DNA of 64,000 nt from positions 290,796,736 to 290,860,735 of the forward strand of contig CM060900.1 in NCBI GenBank assembly GCA_030762935.1. The letters run 5' to 3'. The notes under the pieces were generated by a model, which was not told where the DNA came from, did not search any database, and worked only from the letters and a program-made list of their open reading frames with translations. This stretch comes from Hymenopus coronatus (Eukaryota; Arthropoda; Insecta; Mantodea; Hymenopodidae). Of the stretch, positions 1 through 11,627 are shown one piece after another. Made by a program: the position numbers and the translations under genes. Each line of letters starts with the position of its first letter. Positions within the stretch are counted from its first letter, which is position 1.

Positions 1-1926
1 AAATACCGAATTCTATTCCTGTCTTCAAGCACAACTTAAGATGAAAGTATTTCTATTGTTAACAGCTAGGTTACGCAAACGAAAGAGTGGCGCAGATTCC
101 GTGCTTACAAGAAAACCATATTTTAATCTCGAAGCATGTAGGAGTTATTCTTCGGTTTGTGGATACATGCCGTTCCCCCAGATCACGTTTGGACAAACTA
201 ACAAAGGCCAAGACATGCAAGTTTTTTGGAGAATATTGATGACACGCAAAGCAGTATCGCCCTATGATCACATCATGTCCCGGTATGTTTTGAAAGAAAC
301 ATGCTTGTCTCCAAAGGAAGCGTTTTACATAGATTAAATGAAGAGGAAATCAATGATAGATTGCGAACATGCTGGAAGTGTATGACAGCAATTTAACATC
401 AGAAATGTAGGTGAACACAGTGACCTCTAATTAAGCTCAGATGTGCAGCTACTAACAGATGTTTTTTAAGTATTCAGAGAGCAAACCCTAAATAGGCATA
501 AAAATGATTTTGCATATTACTTTACATCTCAAGGGCTTACCTGGGATACTAGGCTTCTGTATACCGGAATTGAGCTAGAATTATTATTGGATTATGAGCA
601 ACTTCTCATGATGCAATCCATCATAAGGAGAGGAGTATGTCAGGTTTGTCATCGGTATGCCCAAGCTAATAATACCTACATGTAAGAGTTTGATCCTGAT
701 AAACCAGCTCATTTTATCAGACACGAAGACGCAAATAACCAATATGACTGGACTATGCAGCATCCACTACCTAATGGAGAATTTAGTGGCTTACTCCTGA
801 TAGTATTGATATAGAAATGCTAAAATAAGAGGATCCTCTTGGATATATATTCGAAGTTGATGTGGATTATCCTTCAGAGCTTCACAATCTTCATAATGAT
901 CTGCCATTCCTGCTTCACTGTTTGAAACCAAAGCATTTAAGATAAAGAAGGTAATTACACACCTTGGAAACAAGGAGAGGTATGTTCTTCATTACATGAC
1001 GTTAAAACAGGCACTCTCACACGGTCTAGGATTAGCAAAGCCCCATTGTGATCTACAAATTCGGCAATCGTGTTCTTTAAAACCTTAAATACGCCCAATA
1101 ACAAACTTCGGCAGCAGACTAGAAATGACTTTGAAAAACAGCTGTACAAGCTCTTCAACAATGCTGTGTTGGGAAAAACCATGGACAATATACGAAATCC
1201 AATGGATATACGCCCTCTTACAAACCAGAAAACATTGGAAAATGTGATTGCCAAGCCTACGTCCGTTGATAGAAGTACATATGGTGGTAACCTGGCAGTT
1301 ATTCATATAGAAACACAGCATATTATACTTAAGAAGCTAATGTACATCGGAATGAGCGTTTTGGGTATCTCAAAAACCCTTTATTCCTACTACTATGATC
1401 TGCTATTGGCGTATTATGGGGTTGAAAATTTGAAGCTTGTGTACATGGATACGGACTCCATCATTCACTGAGTCACAACAGCTGAAGTATACCTTGACAA
1501 GATATGACTTCTTGAACATTTAGATACATCTGATTCCCCTGTAAGCAACATGTGTCACTCCACGCAAAACAAAAAAGTGTTGGGAAAGTTTAAAAATGAA
1601 GCTACCCGAAAAAACAGCGTTTTGTAGGACTGATACTTAAGATGTGTGCTCTCGATATTGATGGAGAAAGGATTAGAAAAATGTTAAAGGCATAAGATAA
1701 GTCGTTATTAAGCAGTTCATGACATTTGGCAGTTATGTAAATTTTCTTAAAAAATAATGAAATAATAAGAACTCTGATGAAATTGGTCATGTCACAGCAA
1801 CAGAATATTTCGTCTGTAAAAGACAACAAAATAGTTCTAGCGCTTGATGATGATATAAGAGTGATTGCTGATAATGAAATATCTACCTGCGCTTATAGAC
1901 ATTACAAAGTTGTAAACGTTTCATGA
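1..1926 (+). pseudogene. Protein-primed DNA polymerase B, left copy (Polinton/Maverick-type), 5' end outside window
   Basis: Decayed family B DNA polymerase of the kind carried by Polinton/Maverick elements and related adintoviruses, which replicate DNA from a protein primer. The exonuclease/linker part is broken in the first 900 bases (SPKEAFY and a FNIRNVGE-like stretch on either side of a stop near 335). The palm domain is the best preserved part, in one open frame at 1070-1471: a KLFNNAVLGKTMDN motif, then YMDTDS at about 1442-1459, the motif C carrying the catalytic aspartates. The C-terminus (…RHYKVVN) ends at a TGA at 1924-1926. Several stops and frameshifts make it non-functional. It lies tail to tail with the copy at 8322-11500, with matching domain order; the two are clearly homologous but well diverged. 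The family call is strong; whether the source was a transposon or a related virus cannot be decided here. Confidence 0.88.
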
Positions 1927-2671
1927 GAGACTGCTACATACATTTTTCTTCATCGGTAACATGGTAGAAAAATAAGTTTACACTACAAACACTCCCTTGC
2001 ACCTAGCAAAAGACATACAAAGGGAAGAATAAGAAGAATACTAAGAATGAGGGGAAGGGGTGGTGGGAACTCTGCCATTAGAAAAAGTTCTAGTGCTAGT
2101 CTCGAGCCCAAATAAAAGATAAAAGACGCCTAACCTCCCATGCTTATTATTTTTATAGAAAGAAAAATAGAAATAAAAGCTGAATATACTAAAATAGCTC
2201 AAAAACTATAACCATTACTAAAACAACAGAAAGATCCAGATCATGAACCTAATGTTACCTTAGAGAGCAAAAATCCATTTTGAAAGATAAGAGACTGGGA
2301 ATACAATAAATGACAAATCAAACGCGAAGAAACATAATGTTCACTTAACAATAAACACTTCAACAACTAAGGCTTAGGTCATTCTTCTAGTTTTAGCCTC
2401 GAAAATGGGAGACGTAAACAAAAAGATAAACAAATGAAGAAACGAAAAGTTAAGTTACATTACATTTACCATCTACGAAAGACTGTAGACTATGCAGATA
2501 CATCTACTCGCCTCATATGTTAGCATCTAACCGTGCAGTATTATGCAAAAGGGATACAATATGAGTCTTAAAGGACTGCAAATATACTGAAACATAATAC
2601 AGAAATGTTCATAAAGATCCAAACTGGGGATAAATATGACAAAAGTTTAAAATACTGGATAGCCTATAAAA
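1927..2671. other. PolB downstream flank, no gene seen
   Basis: This stretch follows the left polymerase stop and is conserved, in reverse complement, at about 7590-8321. I see no reading frame worth calling. It includes a purine-rich G/A block near 2040-2110 that is recognisable in both arms. Confidence 0.6.
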
Positions 2672-3347
2672 TGAAAATCCCTGGCGGAAACCTGGACCAA
2701 GTGCCTAGAACTAAAAGAGATCGCCAAAAATGGAGGACCTCTACAATCAAGATCCTGTATAATGGAAAAGGAGAGGTTAACAACCCCAACTCTTATAGAG
2801 GGATCGCATTGGAAAACTACATCTTCAAAATATTGACAAATCTATTAAATGACAAAATAACAAAATAACACAAAATATATGAAGAACAATTTGGGTTTAG
2901 AAAAGGCAGAGTGACTCAAACATGCTATAGATAACCTGTTAGAGGAAATAGAAGAAGCAAAAAGACAAGCCAAGGGAAAACTCTACGCAATATTTTCCAA
3001 GTACACTAAGGCGCTCGACCTCATAGACAGACGGAAATTAATAAACAAACGGCAAGCAATGAAAGAAGAAATATCATTAACTAACCTGGTGAAGAATATC
3101 TGGCATACAACTTTATAATGATAGGCGACATGACAAGCTTGTCAAGGGGGAGAGTGCAGACGAATGGATCCACTCAGCCCACTACTATTTAATACAGCCA
3201 CAGCAGATGTGATAACAGCAAATAGAAAACAATCAAACCACGTAAAACCTGCAAGCAAGCAAATGACATGGTCATAGGATAATCCAGTAAGAGGGATCTA
3301 CAAAATGTATTCTCCGGACTGGTAGACTGGGTAGTGAAGAATGACCT

Positions 3348-3396
<49 letters not shown>

Positions 3397-4117
3397 CAAA
3401 TGACATTCAGCAAACGTGACCGCCTAGCAGCAGACGACTTGTTACTATATGATAATAACAAGGTTGAAATAGTAAACCCATTCAAATATTTAGAAAGAGC
3501 CCTCCAAACAACAGGATATTTCACACTACACATAGAAGAAACCACAGTGTTCGCCCTCAAAGCAATGTACGACATTCGACACATTCAAAAGTTATTCTTA
3601 AAACAGCAATGCTACTCTCAATACAAGTCTCCTACATATACTAACCTATGGATTAAACCTTATATGGCAGTAACTGACAAAAAAGGGGGGGGATTCCACT
3701 CCATTGAAGGTGTCAGAGCAAAATTTCTAAAAACGGCAATGGGTGTTCCAAAATACACTCTATCGTGTCTAATACACGAGCTGGTAAGGGAACCCTTCTT
3801 CATCGAGGACCTACGAACGCAATTCCTTCTAGCATCTACAAGAAATGAAGAGATCCACGAGACAGGATAAAGAAGAAAGAAGAAAGCTAAAGGGACTTCT
3901 ATGGTGCAGATGCTGTACGTACCGGAACTTGAACAACGCAAGCCAGAAGACATTCAATAGTAAAACTGACAATACACAGTTATCATCGCAAGAATACAGT
4001 ATACCACTCCCCAGCGAAAAATGTGTGTGCTCGTTGTGTGGAAAACACTCTGAGAAATACCACATTCCTAGGTGTAAAAAGAACACAAAATCTGTATGCG
4101 ATTATAGAAAAGACTAA
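2672..4117 (+). pseudogene. 5'-truncated LINE reverse transcriptase fragment
   Basis: Remnant of a non-LTR retrotransposon inserted in the left arm; the homologous right-arm sequence near 7535 has no insert. It begins within the RT domain: NNPNSYRGIALEN (about 2775-2820) and EEQFGFRKGR (2882-2911) are RT fingers/palm motifs. The usual Y/F-A-D-D box is degraded to an xxNDMVI-like stretch near 3262. LQNVFSGLVDW (about 3300) and a thumb-like frame at 3400-3870 (FKYLERALQTTG, EPFFIEDLRTQ) follow. Near the 3' end a C-x2-C-x7-H-x3-C cluster (about 4030-4075) resembles the terminal zinc knuckle of several LINE clades. The frame is broken in many places and by a 44-base A run at 3349. The clade is not certain; the 5' end is missing and I saw no clear poly(A) tail or target duplication. 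Confidence 0.82.
3349..3392 (+). repeat. 44-base poly(A) run inside the LINE RT
   Basis: An uninterrupted run of 44 adenines sits inside the RT reading frame, just after VKNDLK and before LQMTFSK. Homologous elements would have a short coding stretch here, so the run is either an expanded microsatellite or an assembly or sequencing artefact. Confidence 0.95.
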
Positions 4118-4129
4118 ATCAGATCAGAC

Positions 4130-5890
4130 ATTATGCACGTTAGTGCGCCGTTATCATATTGTATAATACCTTAAACGACACAAATGATCTATAGGACATT
4201 CAGCACTAAAAAAACACGCAAATGCTGCACAATAGTCTCGAAATATCCCAGAATGCCTGTAAACGTTTTAAAAGACATTAGAAACCATTGAAAAATACAG
4301 GATGATTGAAAGAAGGATTTTTGTCAAAGCAATGTTTTATGTCAAACTTTTCTTACATATGGTAATAACTACTGAATGATAAACTCAGTCACGGCACTGA
4401 CTGTATCTTTATTGTGTAATTCAATACACTTTTGCCAGCATAGCTGGTGTAGTTGCAGCTACCGCCGCAGCGATTCGGTTTCTCAATTGCTATAAGGTGT
4501 TGGTCATCACTGCATACACTTTGGGTTTTACGAGACCCCAGACAAAGAAGTCTAATGATGTCAGATCTGGGGAGCGGGGCGCCCAAAGTATTGGTGAACC
4601 ACGACCGATCCACCAATCATGGAAAATTTCGTTGAAATGGTCAAAAATAATTATCGCCTTTTAGCAATATATCCCGTCCGTTTCAGTTTCAGTACCAGAT
4701 CTCTAATAGTCTGCTTGCTAGGAACTAGTTTCCTGAACTTTATAATCAATTCTTCTTGGACCTGCTCGTAAGTCAATCCTCGTATACGAGCGAAAGCGAC
4801 AGATAATCATTCCTCTATTGTAAACATAATTTTCAATTGCGTATAACACAAATGCATAAATTAACGATGTGAGCAAAGTGTCAAAAACCTTATGAATCAC
4901 TCTGTACTGTAAAATATGAGCATAACGTCTGAAAAGGGCTAAAAGATCTGTTTTAGAGGCTTATATAAGCGCAAAATGATACGGAATGCAGTTAAAGCAC
5001 GCTGATATATCTGTTCCGACACTCTGTGCCTTCAAAATGCTCCTTAGCTTACTTGGAGAGCAGTACACAACTGAAAAAATAGGTACAAAATGTGCCAAGT
5101 ACTTGTAAAAGTCTTAAAATAATTAGAGAACCCTCCAAAATAATGTGAACGTGAGCAAAAAATCTAAAAAGGAGCTAAGTACCTGTTTAAGAGCCATAAT
5201 TATCCTCAAAATGACTCGAATTTAATGCTACAGAACTAAAATATCTTATGTATACCCGGAATATAGCTGTCCTAGAGCTCTCAGCACCCTCTGAAAGACT
5301 TGAAATGATATTAAAAGCATTTGAAATAATTGTGTCAGCACTAAAATCATTTTAAAATCTCGAAAAATGCAATGAAAGCACTGGAAACACTGAAAAACAG
5401 GTCCAATATATGCTAAAATATCTATAAAGGTGTAAAAAATCATTATAATACACTGCAAAATAATGTAGAATATGAGCATAACTCGTCTGTAAAATCCTAA
5501 AATACCTGTTTTAGAGGCATAATACCCTAAAATGGCATGAAGTAGGTTAAAAAAGGGCTAAGATGCCTGATGCATTCCCTGACACTAGTTATCATAGAGT
5601 CCTAAATGCATTCCAAATGGAAGGAAATGCCATTAAAAGCATTTGAAACAACCATCATTGCACTCATAAAACCTTTAAAAGTGTTATAAATGATCTGTAA
5701 CTACTCAAAAAGCAGAAGAAAACACGGCCAAATAATTTTGAAGAAATGATCCTAAAACATCACACACAACACAAAAGAAAGTGCTAAAGTGGTTAAAACA
5801 TGTGCAAATTTTGGGAAACAGATAAAAGTGACTGTAAAACAAAGCAAACGAGCTTAAAACGGATCTCTAAGGATTGACAAATACACCTAA
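4130..5890 (+). repeat. Left diverged tandem array (subterminal repeats)
   Basis: A series of diverged units sharing short landmarks: an ATATGAGCATAAC-type box, CTGTTTTAGAGGC, a TAAAAGCATTTGAAA box and GTCCTAGAGCTCT. Box spacing is uneven (the first box recurs at about 4918, 5152 and 5473, so 234 and 321 bp). The array is interrupted by the DD41D relic at 4298-4909. The same landmarks occur in reverse complement at 6370-7210. No coding function seen. Confidence 0.75.
4298..4909 (-). mobile_element. Internally deleted DD41D mariner-like relic
   Basis: About 612 bp bounded by matching ends: TACAGgatgattg at the left and the complementary ...aatcactCTGTA at the right, with similarity continuing some 30-40 bp inward and TA at both junctions. 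On the minus strand, about 4610-4390, the translation contains PRSPDLTSLDFF and WGLVK followed by a RNRIAAAVA-like stretch. This is the C-terminal catalytic block of the same transposase family as the better preserved element at 61728-63068. Most of the transposase is missing and a stop interrupts the rest. It interrupts the left tandem array and has no counterpart in the right arm, so it inserted after the two arms existed. Confidence 0.75.
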
Positions 5891-6370
5891 TGCTCTGAGC
5901 GTAGTTCAGGTTTCTCCTCCTTCTAGCATGACTCATTGAACTCCCTTTTTCCCTTGTATGCTCACCAGCCCCTAGCCCTGCTCTCTAGCCAGGTTTCACC
6001 CTCCTCCTATCATGACACCTTGAATTCCCTTCCTTTCCCATGTATGCTCATTTGTTCCTGCGCCAGGATATCTCTATCTTAACTGCTGGTGTGACACTGC
6101 ATTACTAATGATTGAAAACGAAAGTTATAGAATAATTACACTGTTGCAATTTATTTAAACCGTTTTTTTTTATCATCTTAAATCAATTAATTAAAGTAGT
6201 TAATATAGGACAGAGCTGGGCCACGGGCAAGTGAGCATACATGGAAGGGATAGGGAATTCAAGGAGGAGGTAAACCCTTTCGTGAGCATACATGGGAAAG
6301 ATAGGGAATTCAAAGAGCCATGCTAGGAGCAGGGGAAATTTAACCTAGGTTCAGAGTATTAGGAGTATGT
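5891..6370. repeat. Core of the inverted repeat with related C/T-rich blocks
   Basis: On each side of an AT-rich spacer (about 6090-6200) lie C/T-rich blocks that end in a TGTATGCTCA box. The left side has two, near 5930-5985 and 6010-6055. The right side has their reverse complements, near 6225-6275 and 6280-6330. The blocks also resemble each other as direct repeats within one side. This looks like the junction of two element termini or of two long terminal inverted repeats. Confidence 0.7.
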
Positions 6371-7210
6371 TTTCAGTACTGTAGTCCTTTTCAAGGTCGT
6401 TTGCTTTATTTTGTATTATTTTTTATGGTTTTTTCTATAATTTTTTATGCTCTTTTAGGAATTTTTGTATTGTGGGGTGTGTTGTTTACATACCTTCTTT
6501 TTTATTTTTGTTTATAGTGTTTTGCTTTGCTTTGATTAGTGCTTACAAATAAATTATAAGCCCTTGGTGGGTTTCTCGAGAGCTAGGACAGCTGTTTCAA
6601 ATGCATTGAATGACATTTCATGTCATTTGAAGGATGTTTAAGCTCTAGGGCAGGTCGTTACGGAGGCACCCATCAGGCATTTCTTACTCTTTTCAACTGA
6701 TTTCATGCAATTTTACAGGTATTTAGGGCCCTAAAGCAGATATTTTAGGCTTTATCAGACTTTTTTCTCATATTTTACATTATCTTACAGTGTTTTCTAA
6801 TGTTTTAGCACCTTTACAAGCATATTTGTACGTTTTGGCGGCTGTTTATCAGCCTTTGTAGTGCTTTCACATACTTTTGGAAGATTTTAAGGTGATTTTA
6901 GCGTTTTCACAGATGTTTTAGAATGCTTTTATTAGCATTTCATATCATTTGGAGAGTGTTTAGGACTGTAGGTCAGGGTATTGATGAGCCATTTTAGTCT
7001 TTTCCATATAGCTCGAATCATTTTGCTGGTATAAAGGGTTCTAAAGCGGACATTTTTAGCCCTCTTCAGAAGATTTGCTTGTATTTTACAGTATTTTCCA
7101 GTGTTTTTAATGGTTTTTAGCATTTTGAGACTAATTTGTAGTATTTTGCAATGTTTTGTAGTGCTTTCTGTCTCCTTATAGATTATTTACGACTTTACGC
7201 TATTCAGAAC
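6370..7210 (-). repeat. Right diverged tandem array (mirror of the left array)
   Basis: Reverse-complement units of the left array, with the same box order: the CATTTGAAA-type box, an AGAGCTTAAA box and the TGTAAAATAT.AG box, repeated at about 230-330 bp intervals. The unit at 6932-7123 is by chance open in one frame on the minus strand but shows no protein family similarity, so I do not call a gene. Confidence 0.72.
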
Positions 7211-8321
7211 TATAGGGTTGTGTTAAACCCTTAGGCAATATGTATTTCAATCCCCATGACTGTATTTGTAGGCTTCTCTTTTCAGGACTTGGTAACAGCG
7301 GTCAAGGTATACAGACGATATTTAAGTACACTTTAAGTGCATTTTAAACATTAACCTTTTTCTTAACTCCTTTTCTAATGTTCCAAAGTAGTTGGTGACA
7401 TTTTATGCTAATTTATATCTTTTATGCAAACATTTTATTCGTTTTTAGAGTAATTGCTATCATCGTTTCGTATTTCTCACGTTTTTCACACTATTTGTTA
7501 CGTATTATAGCACTATTCATATGTTCCTGAACAGTTTGTTCGCTTTAATAGCCTATCCAGTATTTTACAGCTTTGTCATATTTTTCCATAATATGAATCC
7601 TTTATGAACATTTTTGTATTCTGATCCAGTGTTTTTGCATAGTTCAAGAGTAATATTATGTCCTTTTTTCAAACCTGTACATGCTCAGATGCTACGATTT
7701 GAAGCGAGGGAATATGTTTGTATATTTTACAGTCTTTCTTAGGTTGTAAATCTAATATAGCCTAACTTTTCGTGTTACCATCTTTTTGCATTTATCTTTC
7801 TGTATGATGTCTGTCTTCCTAGGCTGTCACTAGAATAATGATTTAGGCCTTTGTTTTTAAAGTTTTAACAGTTTAGTGAACATTATAATTCCTCGTGTTT
7901 TATTCGTCTTTTGTTGTTTTATCCAGTCTATTTTCTTTTATTTAAGATTTTTTTTTTCTCTAGAATGGTGATCTTGACATTCGTTATTGTTGTTTCTGAT
8001 GAAGCGTTGGGCATATTTTATAACCCTTGGTTAGTATTTTTAGCTTTTAGTTCTTATATAAAGATACCTAGTATTTTATTAGGTTGAAATAGTTTAGGTT
8101 TCGGTTCTTATTACTTAGTTATTTATTATCAAACTGTATTAGAGGTAAAGCGTCTCTCCTCTTTTGCTGGGGCTTAAGGCCGACTTAGAGACTTGCTCAA
8201 AGGCAGAGCTCCCACCTTCCCTCATTCCTATTCATCTTTCTTTGTATGCATTTGTTGGAGTGTCTGTAGCTTCATTTTCTGCCACCACCTTACCACTGAT
8301 GAGCAATGTGTGTAGTATTTT
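7211..8321. other. PolB downstream flank of the right arm, no gene seen
   Basis: AT-rich sequence matching, in reverse complement, about 1927-2671. The innermost part (7211-7535) has little recognisable left counterpart because the left arm carries insertions there. No open frame or RNA gene was recognised. Confidence 0.55.
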
Positions 8322-11300
8322 CTCATGATTTGTTCACAACTTTATAATGTCCATAAAAATAGATTAATACTCCATCATCAGCAATCACTCTTTCACCATT
8401 ATGAGGCGATAGAGCGATATTGTTGACTTTTACACTCGAAACGTCATGCTGTACGTTTTACACCTTTAATCTTATTCATCATTCCTCAATCAATTTCGAG
8501 AGCATACATCTTAGGCCTCAGTCCGACAAAACGTTGGATCACTTTCCCGCTAGCTTCATCTTTAAACGTTCCCAACACTTTTTTGTATTGCGTGGAGTGG
8601 CGCATGTAGCTTGCAGTGTAATCAGATGTATCTAGATGTTCCAGAAACCATGGTTTATCCCTGTATACGTCAGCTATTGTAACGCGATGAATGAAGGAGT
8701 CAGTATCCATGTACATAAGCCTCAGATTTTCAACTCCATAATACGGTAATAACACATTATATTGGTAGAAATACATGAGAGTTTTTGATATATCCAGCAC
8801 GCTCATTCCGATGTATATAGGCTTGTTGAATGTAATCTGCCGTGATGCCATAGGAACAGCTGCCAAGATAAGTCCATATATGCTTCTATCGATGAATGTA
8901 GGCTTAGCAATCAACTTTTCCAATGTTTTATCGTTTGTCACAAGACATATATCCATTCGATTTTGTTTATTCTCCTTGGTTTTTCCAAACATAGCATTGG
9001 TGAACAGTTTGTAGAGATCCTTTTCAAAGTCATCTCCTGCCTGTTGCCTCAGGTTGTTATTAAACGCTATGTAGGGTTTTAGCAAACACGATTGTCGGAA
9101 TTCCAACACATGATGGATATTTGTCAGTCGTAGTCCATGTGAGAGCGCTTGTTTAAACGCCAAGAAATGCACAACATACTTCTTTCTACACCCAAGATGA
9201 GCTATCAGCTTCTTTGCACTTGAGTTCTTTTGTTTCAGACATTTAGGCAGGAATGGTATATCATTATGAAGATCATGAAGCTCTCTAGAATAGTCCATAT
9301 CAACTTCGAATATATATCCAAGAGGATCATCTTCTTTTAGCGTTTCGATATTAATACTGTGAGGAGAAACCCACTGAAATCCTCCATATTGTAGTGGATG
9401 CTGCATTGCCCAACCATATTTGTCATTTGCGTTTTCGTATATAATAAATTGAGTTGGTTTATCTGGATCAAACTTTTCTACGTAGGCATTGTTCGCTTGA
9501 GAATACCGATGAGAAACCTAAGGTAATCCTCCTCTTATGCCAGACTCCATCATTAGAAGCTGCTCATAATCCGTTAATAATTCAAGCTTAATTCCGGTAT
9601 ACAGAAGCATAGCATCCCAGGTAAGCTCTGGAGACGTAAAGTAATGAGCAGGTTCAACTTTATGAGTATTCATGGTTTGCTGTCTGAAGGCTTCAAACCA
9701 TTGGCGAGAAGAAGTACATCAGAGGCTAAGTAGAGATCACTGTATTCTCCTAGATTTCGAATATTAAACTGCTTCCATAGATTTTTAGCATGTTCATACT
9801 CTGGATTATTGATCTCTTCCTCGTTTAATTTATTGTAGAACGGGTCCTTAGGAGGCAAGCATGTTTCTTTCGAAACATTTCAAGTGTTGATGTAATCAAA
9901 GTGGAATACTCCTTTACGAATCACTAATCCAATCGTCTGCTCTCCAAAGTATTTACATGTCTCAGGAAACGATTTTATGGTTTTTGCTGGTTTATCCAAT
10001 CTTGAATTGAGGAAACGGTATGTATCCACAAACCGAAGGTTAATGTCTCCAACATGATTCGACAATGAAATATAGTTTTCTTCGGAGCACGAAATCACAT
10101 GCACTCTTTAACTTGTATAATCTAACTGTTTAACGATGAAATGTGAATCGTATTCGCTTAAGTTGTTCATGAAGACAGGAATATATTAAGGTGTTTTTCA
10201 GGCTAGATTACATTCATTATGGAGACTTCCTCGATATTCACCAGTCAAATGGTCATAATCCCTAACCTTCCAGTTCTCTTCACTGAATTTTTTATTACAC
10301 AAGTAGCATTCAGTAGAAGACTCGAAATCCTTCTGTTGTTCATCCGAAAGTTTCAGAGGTATATACTGCTAATACTTTTTGCAAGAGACATTACATAATC
10401 CATAAACTTCTCAGCAGCATCATAGCCTCTGTACACATAAAGGGCAATAGGAAGTTCAGCCTGTAGGTGCTCAACAGGTACCGCTGGTTTGACGTAAACA
10501 GCTAAACTCGTTGGAGAATGCTTCTGTGTAGGATGCTTCTGAATTAGACTCACAAGTGTAAATAGGAATGAGAATGTCCTCAAAATATGCATAGATCACA
10601 TACAGGAGTTTCAACATCCTTTCAACATTTTTAAACTGAATGATAGAGGTTTCGTTTGTAGGTATAACTATTCTAGCGATAGCATGCTGCCTGCAGATAA
10701 TAGCATGTTCCTTCAATTTTTCCACTCCACTACGTCCATATCGTTCATCAAAATGAGTGAAGCAGAGTTTACAGTTGTACACTTGCCCGTCATGTTTTGT
10801 CCTTTGTTCTCGAATAAGTTTCTCAAAGTTCTTGACATATACATAGTGCTGTGTTCCATTCTATTACTCAGACGAAGAAGGTCGCGATGATCAGATAGTT
10901 CTTCCTGTACAACCTTTATTGGAAACACTGCTTTGTTTTCATCCAGTCCGAACACGTTGATAGCTACATTGTTTTCTTTTTCAAATGTAAGGATTTCAGA
11001 CAATGGCGTTGGAATCATGATGCATGAGAAGTCAAATTTTACTTCGAGTTTCTTGTATTTGCTAATACGTTGAGGCTTGTTATCGACGAATTTAGCAAGG
11101 ATAGCGTATAAAAAACATCTCTCATCACGATGGTTCTGAGGGTTCACACACGCTTTCCTTGCTTCTATAGATGCAGGTAGAGCAATATAACTGCTCCCGC
11201 GAAGAGGGTTGTACTTGTTAATTGGAAGACGTACCCCCTCCACAGCAAGTAGAGCCCAATTACTTCCTGTAAGTTGTGATTTCTGAATTTCAGCATTCAG

Positions 11301-11500
11301 TTTCTTGAATTTAGCTTCCAGCATGGCATTTAAATCAACTTCTAGAAACAATGCACGATTCCTGGTTTTTAAGGTCTTGTCAGTAGTTTCTCCATCGACA
11401 TTCCACTAACAGGTTAATCTTCACAGCCTTATGCGTGGAGAGCTCTTTGTGGTCAGATTGTATAATCCTGTGCTTAGCTTCCTGCATGTAAGTCTTCATG
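8322..11500 (-). pseudogene. Protein-primed DNA polymerase B, right copy, nearly full length but broken
   Basis: Minus-strand family B polymerase with all parts in order. The N-terminal domain is at 11500-10713, with PLRGSSYIALP, EARKACVNPQN and CFLYAILAKF. A zinc-ribbon-like segment (MYNCKLCFTHF) and exonuclease motif I follow near 10580, where the usual DFE appears as YFE, so the first acidic residue is lost. Exonuclease and linker segments lie at 10104-9670 (LRFVDTYRFL, FPETCKYF, DPFYNKLNEEEI, LGEYSDLYLASDVLLLA). The palm runs through 9406-8486 in one 306-codon open frame with KLFTNAMFGKT and YMDTDS at about 8696-8710. The C-terminus ends at 8322-8324. Stops and frameshifts separate these blocks. 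It is the better preserved of the inverted pair and lies tail to tail with 1-1926. No adjacent integrase, ATPase or capsid gene was recognised. Confidence 0.9.
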
Positions 11501-11627
11501 TCTTGCTCGAATTACATCGAATGACGTAAGATTTCAGGCGTCCTTCAAACGATGACTGATGCTCTTTCATGCCACACTCATTTTCCAATGAGGTCAATAG
11601 TTGATGTTGGGTAGGCTCGGTTTCTGA

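Larger units (their letters stand above)
1..6080 (+). repeat. Left arm of a large imperfect inverted repeat
   Basis: From the window edge to about 6080 this arm matches, in reverse complement, the segment running from about 10170 down to about 6200. Landmarks pair in order: polymerase motif C (1445 with 8707), polymerase stop (1926 with 8322), a purine-rich downstream block (about 2040-2110 with 8140-8225), a block starting at a conserved ATGTTCATAAAG (2605 with about 7607), tandem arrays (4130-5890 with 6370-7210) and the CTAGCATG core block (5930 with about 6325). Paired coordinates sum to about 10160-10210 outside the insertions and about 12255 at the core. The ~2-kb difference is accounted for by the two insertions in this arm, at 2672-4117 and 4298-4909. 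Confidence 0.8.
6200..10170 (-). repeat. Right arm of the large imperfect inverted repeat
   Basis: Reverse-complement partner of 1-6080. It contains the C-terminal two thirds of the right PolB pseudogene, its downstream flank (7210-8321, no other gene seen) and the minus-oriented tandem array. The match is recognisable by eye over nearly the whole length but imperfect, with many substitutions and small indels, so the arms are old or came from two related elements. The right copy continues to about 11500 with polymerase N-terminal sequence whose left counterpart would lie before base 1. Confidence 0.8.

Noticed and set aside
3189..3584. 131-codon minus-strand open frame with a long Phe run
   Set aside because: It is the complement of the A44 tract and the LINE RT; the Phe run is an artefact of poly(T).
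6932..7123. 63-codon Lys/Arg/Asn-rich minus-strand open frame
   Set aside because: It lies within the tandem array; other units of the array do not keep the frame.
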